Assembly: GCA_945863085.1 (NCBI GenBank)
Contig: CAMBCD010000078.1
Coordinates: 1 to 9,910 of the forward strand
Direction of reading: 5' to 3'
From: Bordetella parapertussis
Lineage (GTDB): Bacteria > Pseudomonadota > Gammaproteobacteria > Burkholderiales > SG8-41
DNA: 9,910 nt
The notes under the pieces are model-generated. The model worked only from the letters and a program-made list of their open reading frames with translations, did not search any database and was not told where the DNA came from. Positions 7,036-9,910 of this stretch are shown piece by piece. The position numbers and the translations under genes are program-made. How positions within the stretch are numbered: position 1 is the first letter of the stretch; each line of letters begins with the position of its first letter.

Positions 7036-8241
7036 TCATTTTGCAGCGGTCGCCACCGGCGAACCATCCCGCAATTTCTCCGGCGGCCTGACCACCACCT
7101 TATCCCCGGGAGTTACACCCGTCACCTCCACCAACTCCCCGATTTTCATGCCGCTTTTAACAGCGACCTGCGCAACCTTCCCATCCTTCACCACAAACAC
7201 CACGCCAGCGCCGTCGCGCTCAACCACAACCGCCGGCTGCACCACCGTACGCGCCGTACGTTCAGCCTCCGGCGTCTCCTTCTCAAGGAAGGCCACCTTG
7301 GCGCTCATCTCCGGCAGCACCCGCGCATCAACATCGACAAAACGGATTTTCACCAGCACTGTGGCCTTGGTACGGTCCACCGTCGGCACTGTACGCTGGA
7401 CCACACCGCGAAAACGCTGGCCGGGCAAGGCATCGAGCTGGATTTCACAGGGCTGGCCGACCTTCACTTTGGAAAGGTTGGCTTCCGAGACATCGGCCTC
7501 GACCTCCAGCGTAGTCATGTCAGCCATGGTCACCACCGCCGCCTGCGAACCCAGCGCCGATGAAAACGGCGTGATCACATCGCCAACATTGGCATTTTTG
7601 GTCAATACCACACCGTCGAAGGGCGCGCGGATCAATGTCTGCTCGACGGCAACTTCGGCCGCGCGCAGGTTGGCCTGGGCGACGGCAATCGACGCCTTGT
7701 AGCCGCTGAGCGCCGCCTGCGCCTTTTCATGGCGCGAGATCACCGTGTCATGCGCCGCGGGTGACACGAATTTTTTCGCCAGCAGGTCGCGCGAACGCTC
7801 CAGCACCCGCACCGCTTCGCGCAATTCGGCCTCGCCCTGCTCCAGATTGGCCCGCGCCACATTGACACTGGCAGCGGCCTGCTGCATCTGCGCAGTCACG
7901 TCCTTGCTTTCGAGGCGCGCCAGGATTTCCCCGGATTTCACCTGGCTGCCTTCGCGCACGTTGAGCCATTCCAACCGACCGGTGGCCTTGGATGCCACGG
8001 CTGCCTTGCGCTGCGCCACCACGTAACCGGTGGCATTCAGCAGCGTATAAGCCTGCGACGGATAGGCCTGCGATACCGTGGTCGTTTCGACATTGACCGG
8101 TGCATTGCGGGCAAATAACCAGAATGCGATGCCAGCCAGCACCAGCGCTGCCAGCCACCACCATCGTTTAAAGCGCCGTCGTGGCGCAGCGCACACCGCA
8201 TCGCGGTCGATGCGTAATCGGGAGAGGTCTTCGTTGGCCAA
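7036..8241 (-). CDS. Periplasmic adaptor (HlyD/MacA-type membrane fusion protein)
   Basis: The protein has 401 residues. A short cytoplasmic tail with LSRLRIDR is followed by one membrane segment at about 27-44 ([17 protein letters not shown]), anchoring it in the inner membrane. The periplasmic part has the first half of a lipoyl-like domain (about 70-113, [20 protein letters not shown]), an alpha-helical coiled-coil hairpin (about 115-200), the second lipoyl half starting IRAPFDGVV (204-212), then beta-barrel and membrane-proximal domains ending near 395. Such adaptors bridge an inner-membrane pump to a TolC-like channel; here the partner is the ABC ATPase plus two permeases downstream. The only plausible start in frame near the conserved N-terminus is TTG at 8241, because a TAG lies three codons upstream; no Shine-Dalgarno sequence is visible. 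The gene is divergent from gcdH. The substrate is unknown. Confidence 0.93.
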   Translation of the reverse strand: MANEDLSRLRIDRDAVCAAPRRRFKRWWWLAALVLAGIAFWLFARNAPVNVETTTVSQAYPSQAYTLLNATGYVVAQRKAAVASKATGRLEWLNVREGSQVKSGEILARLESKDVTAQMQQAAASVNVARANLEQGEAELREAVRVLERSRDLLAKKFVSPAAHDTVISRHEKAQAALSGYKASIAVAQANLRAAEVAVEQTLIRAPFDGVVLTKNANVGDVITPFSSALGSQAAVVTMADMTTLEVEADVSEANLSKVKVGQPCEIQLDALPGQRFRGVVQRTVPTVDRTKATVLVKIRFVDVDARVLPEMSAKVAFLEKETPEAERTARTVVQPAVVVERDGAGVVFVVKDGKVAQVAVKSGMKIGELVEVTGVTPGDKVVVRPPEKLRDGSPVATAAK

Positions 8242-8295
8242 AATGTTCTAGAATCGAGTTGGTTAACAAGCGACCTATTGTATCCGGAGACCCCG
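8242..8295. promoter_or_regulatory. Divergent promoter region between adaptor gene and gcdH
   Basis: This 54-nt gap must carry at least the start signals for one direction. It contains the 8-nt palindrome TTCTAGAA (8246-8253), GTTAAC (8262-8267), a minus-strand -10-like TACAAT (8282-8277) that would give the adaptor a leader of about 30 nt, and a plus-strand -10-like TAGAAT (8249-8254) for gcdH. None has a good -35 partner. The division of these signals is inference. Confidence 0.3.
8286..8290 (+). promoter_or_regulatory. Ribosome binding site of gcdH (GGAGA)
   Basis: GGAGA ends 5 nt before the ATG at 8296. It decides this start over an in-frame TTG at 8278, which would lie upstream of the site. 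Confidence 0.7.
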
Positions 8296-9489
8296 ATGAC
8301 CGCCGCGATTCCCACGACCAAAGCCGCTTTCCAGTGGGACGATCCACTGCTGCTCGAAGACCTGCTGAGCGACGAGGAACGCATGGTGCGCGACGCTGCG
8401 CGCGCCTATTGCCAGGAAAAACTGATGCCGCGGGTGGTTGAAGCCAACCGCCACGAGAAATTCCACCGCGAAATCATGAACGAAATGGGCGAACTCGGCT
8501 TTCTCGGACCGACCATAGAAGGTTATGGCTGCGCCGGCGTCAACCACGTCTGTTACGGCCTGATCGCACGCGAAGTCGAACGCGTCGACAGCGGCTACCG
8601 TTCCGCCCTGTCCGTGCAGTCCAGCCTGGTGATGTACCCGATTTCCGCCTTCGGCAGCGAAGCGCAGAAACAGAAATACCTGCCCAAAATGGCCAGCGGC
8701 GAGTGGATCGGCTGTTTCGGCCTGACCGAACCCAATGCCGGCTCCGACCCTGCCGGCATGGTCACCCGCGGCAAGAAGGTTGACGGTGGCTACTCGGTCA
8801 GCGGCGCAAAAATGTGGATTACCAACGCCCCGCTCGCCGACGTGCTGCTGGTCTGGGCCAAGGATGATGGCGGCGTGATCCGCGGCTTCATCCTGGAAAA
8901 GGGCATGAAGGGATTATCAACGCCGAAAATCGAAGGCAAGTTCAGCCTGCGCTCGTCAGTGACCGGTGAAATTGTCATGGACAATGTGTTCGTGCCGGAA
9001 GAAAACGTACTGCCGGATGTCTCCGGCCTGAAGGGTCCCTTCTCCTGCCTGAACAAGGCGCGTTACGGCATCGCCTGGGGCGCGCTGGGGGCCGCAGAAT
9101 TCTGCTGGCAGGCCGCGCGCAATTACACGCTGGAGCGCAAGCAGTTCGGCCGCCCGCTCGCCGCCAACCAGCTGGTGCAGCTGAAACTGGTCAACATGCA
9201 GACCGAAATCACGCTGGCGCTGCATGCCGCGCTGCGCCTCGGCCGGCTGATCGACGAGGGCCGTGTCGCACCGGAAATGATTTCGCTGCTGAAGCGCAAT
9301 TCCTGCGGCAAGGCGCTGGATATCGCACGCGTCGCCCGCGACATGCACGGCGGCAACGGCATCGCCGATGAATTCCACGTGATCCGCCACATGATGAATC
9401 TCGAGGCCGTCAACACCTACGAAGGCACGCACGACATCCATGCGCTGATCCTCGGCCGTGCGCTGACCGGCATTCCCGCGTTCGACTAG
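8296..9489 (+). CDS. gcdH: Glutaryl-CoA dehydrogenase
   Basis: This FAD enzyme oxidises and decarboxylates glutaryl-CoA to crotonyl-CoA in lysine, tryptophan and glutarate breakdown, passing electrons to electron-transfer flavoprotein. The 397 residues match the usual length. GCDH hallmarks are visible: [22 protein letters not shown] (from Arg92), the acyl-CoA dehydrogenase signature [10 protein letters not shown], the segment [20 protein letters not shown], and the C-terminal [20 protein letters not shown] with the catalytic base Glu376. These separate it from short-chain acyl-CoA dehydrogenases. The start is the ATG at 8296 after GGAGA. It is divergent from the adaptor gene and lies 35 nt before a dioxygenase gene with which it may share a transcript. 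No CoA transferase or LysR regulator gene, often found with gcdH, is seen in the window. Confidence 0.96.
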   Translation: MTAAIPTTKAAFQWDDPLLLEDLLSDEERMVRDAARAYCQEKLMPRVVEANRHEKFHREIMNEMGELGFLGPTIEGYGCAGVNHVCYGLIAREVERVDSGYRSALSVQSSLVMYPISAFGSEAQKQKYLPKMASGEWIGCFGLTEPNAGSDPAGMVTRGKKVDGGYSVSGAKMWITNAPLADVLLVWAKDDGGVIRGFILEKGMKGLSTPKIEGKFSLRSSVTGEIVMDNVFVPEENVLPDVSGLKGPFSCLNKARYGIAWGALGAAEFCWQAARNYTLERKQFGRPLAANQLVQLKLVNMQTEITLALHAALRLGRLIDEGRVAPEMISLLKRNSCGKALDIARVARDMHGGNGIADEFHVIRHMMNLEAVNTYEGTHDIHALILGRALTGIPAFD

Positions 9490-9506
9490 TCACCGGCCAA
9501 CCGCCT

Positions 9507-9514
9507 GGAGGAGG
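9507..9514 (+). promoter_or_regulatory. Strong ribosome binding site of the dioxygenase gene
   Basis: GGAGGAGG ends 10 nt before the ATG at 9525 and is the strongest Shine-Dalgarno sequence in the window. It fixes the start of the gene. Confidence 0.75.
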
Positions 9515-9524
9515 CACAAAAATC

Positions 9525-9910
9525 ATGCTCGACATCAGACCGTCAGGCGCCGCACTGGGCGCCGAGATCCGCGGCATCGACCTGGCGCAGGCCATCGACG
9601 ATGCGACACTGCATGCCATCGAGCATGCGCTGCATGAACATGAAGTCGTTTTTTTCCGCGACCAGCACGTCAGCCCCGGGCAGCATGTGGCCTTCAGCCG
9701 GCGTTTCGGCGAACTCGAAAAACATGTGCGTGTGGAATGCTGCAAGCCGGGCTTTCCGGAAATTTTCGTGGTCTCCAATGTCATCGAAAACGGAAAACCC
9801 ATAGGCACCCAGGATGCCGGGCTGTTCTGGCACTCCGACCTCGCCTACATGGCGGAACCCAGCCGCGGTTCATTGTTCTACGCCCACGAAGTGCCGCACG
9901 ACGACGCCGG
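9525..9910 (+). CDS. TauD/TfdA-family 2-oxoglutarate/Fe(II) dioxygenase, cut by window end
   Basis: The first 128 codons are present; family members are usually 270-300 residues, so more than half is missing. The N-terminus (MLDIRPSGAALGAEIRGIDL) and the stretch HEVVFFRDQHVSPGQHVAFSRRFGEL match the TauD/TfdA family. The motif FWHSDLAYMAEPSRGSL supplies the first two iron ligands, His103 and Asp105, of the HxD...H triad; the second histidine and the 2-oxoglutarate-binding arginine lie beyond the window. The enzyme should couple oxidation of an organic substrate to decarboxylation of 2-oxoglutarate. Known substrates in the family include taurine, alkyl sulfates and phenoxyacetates, so the visible half does not decide which. 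It follows gcdH by 35 nt on the same strand. It is not the CsiD-type glutarate hydroxylase as far as I can judge. Confidence 0.9.
   Translation, partial: MLDIRPSGAALGAEIRGIDLAQAIDDATLHAIEHALHEHEVVFFRDQHVSPGQHVAFSRRFGELEKHVRVECCKPGFPEIFVVSNVIENGKPIGTQDAGLFWHSDLAYMAEPSRGSLFYAHEVPHDDA

Noticed and set aside
6664..7039. Minus-strand open frames of 90-118 codons across the adaptor-ATPase gap
   Set aside because: They consist of the structured repeat, and one also overlaps the ATPase start in another frame. Their translations resemble the spurious hypothetical proteins such repeats give.

Overview
The window is ordinary, densely coded chromosomal DNA from a GC-rich Gram-negative bacterium. The protein families point to a betaproteobacterium: a glutamine-dependent NAD synthetase with its own amidase domain, a FemAB-like DUF482 acyltransferase, a zinc-ribbon Nudix hydrolase, a glutaryl-CoA dehydrogenase and a MacAB-type transporter. 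The style of repetitive extragenic DNA fits too. The assignment rests on family recall and was not searched. Two genes are cut by the window edges: nadE on the left and a TauD/TfdA dioxygenase on the right.

Layout. Positions 1-1119 (minus) hold the N-terminal two thirds of nadE. Divergent from it, 1210-2897 (plus) carry a TPR protein and a DUF482/GNAT-like protein that overlap by 4 nt, followed by a Nudix hydrolase at 2975-3523. The convergent gap 3524-3667 contains three copies of a short GC-rich hairpin. From 8241 down to 3668 (minus) runs a four-gene transporter locus in transcription order: periplasmic adaptor (membrane fusion protein), a 268-nt gap filled by a highly structured repeat, ABC ATPase, first FtsX-like permease and second FtsX-like permease. 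The two permeases overlap by ATGA. Divergent from the adaptor, 8296-9489 (plus) encode glutaryl-CoA dehydrogenase (gcdH), followed 35 nt later by the start of a TauD/TfdA-type 2-oxoglutarate/Fe(II) dioxygenase.

Function. The transporter locus encodes the inner-membrane and periplasmic parts of a tripartite ABC exporter; no TolC-type outer-membrane channel lies in the window, and the substrate cannot be read from sequence. gcdH belongs to lysine/tryptophan/glutarate breakdown, and the dioxygenase may be co-transcribed with it. nadE makes NAD. The TPR/DUF482 pair has no assigned reaction.

Most notable non-coding structure. (i) The transporter gap holds two adjacent nested stem-loop units (6822-6903 and 6914-7004), each with a long outer stem enclosing two hairpins. 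(ii) The convergent gap holds a three-unit array of GCCGG-N9-CCGGC hairpins, and a related sequence sits at the edge of the transporter repeat. I see no phage, IS element, CRISPR array, tRNA or rRNA, and no clear evidence of a wholly new defence or metabolic system.
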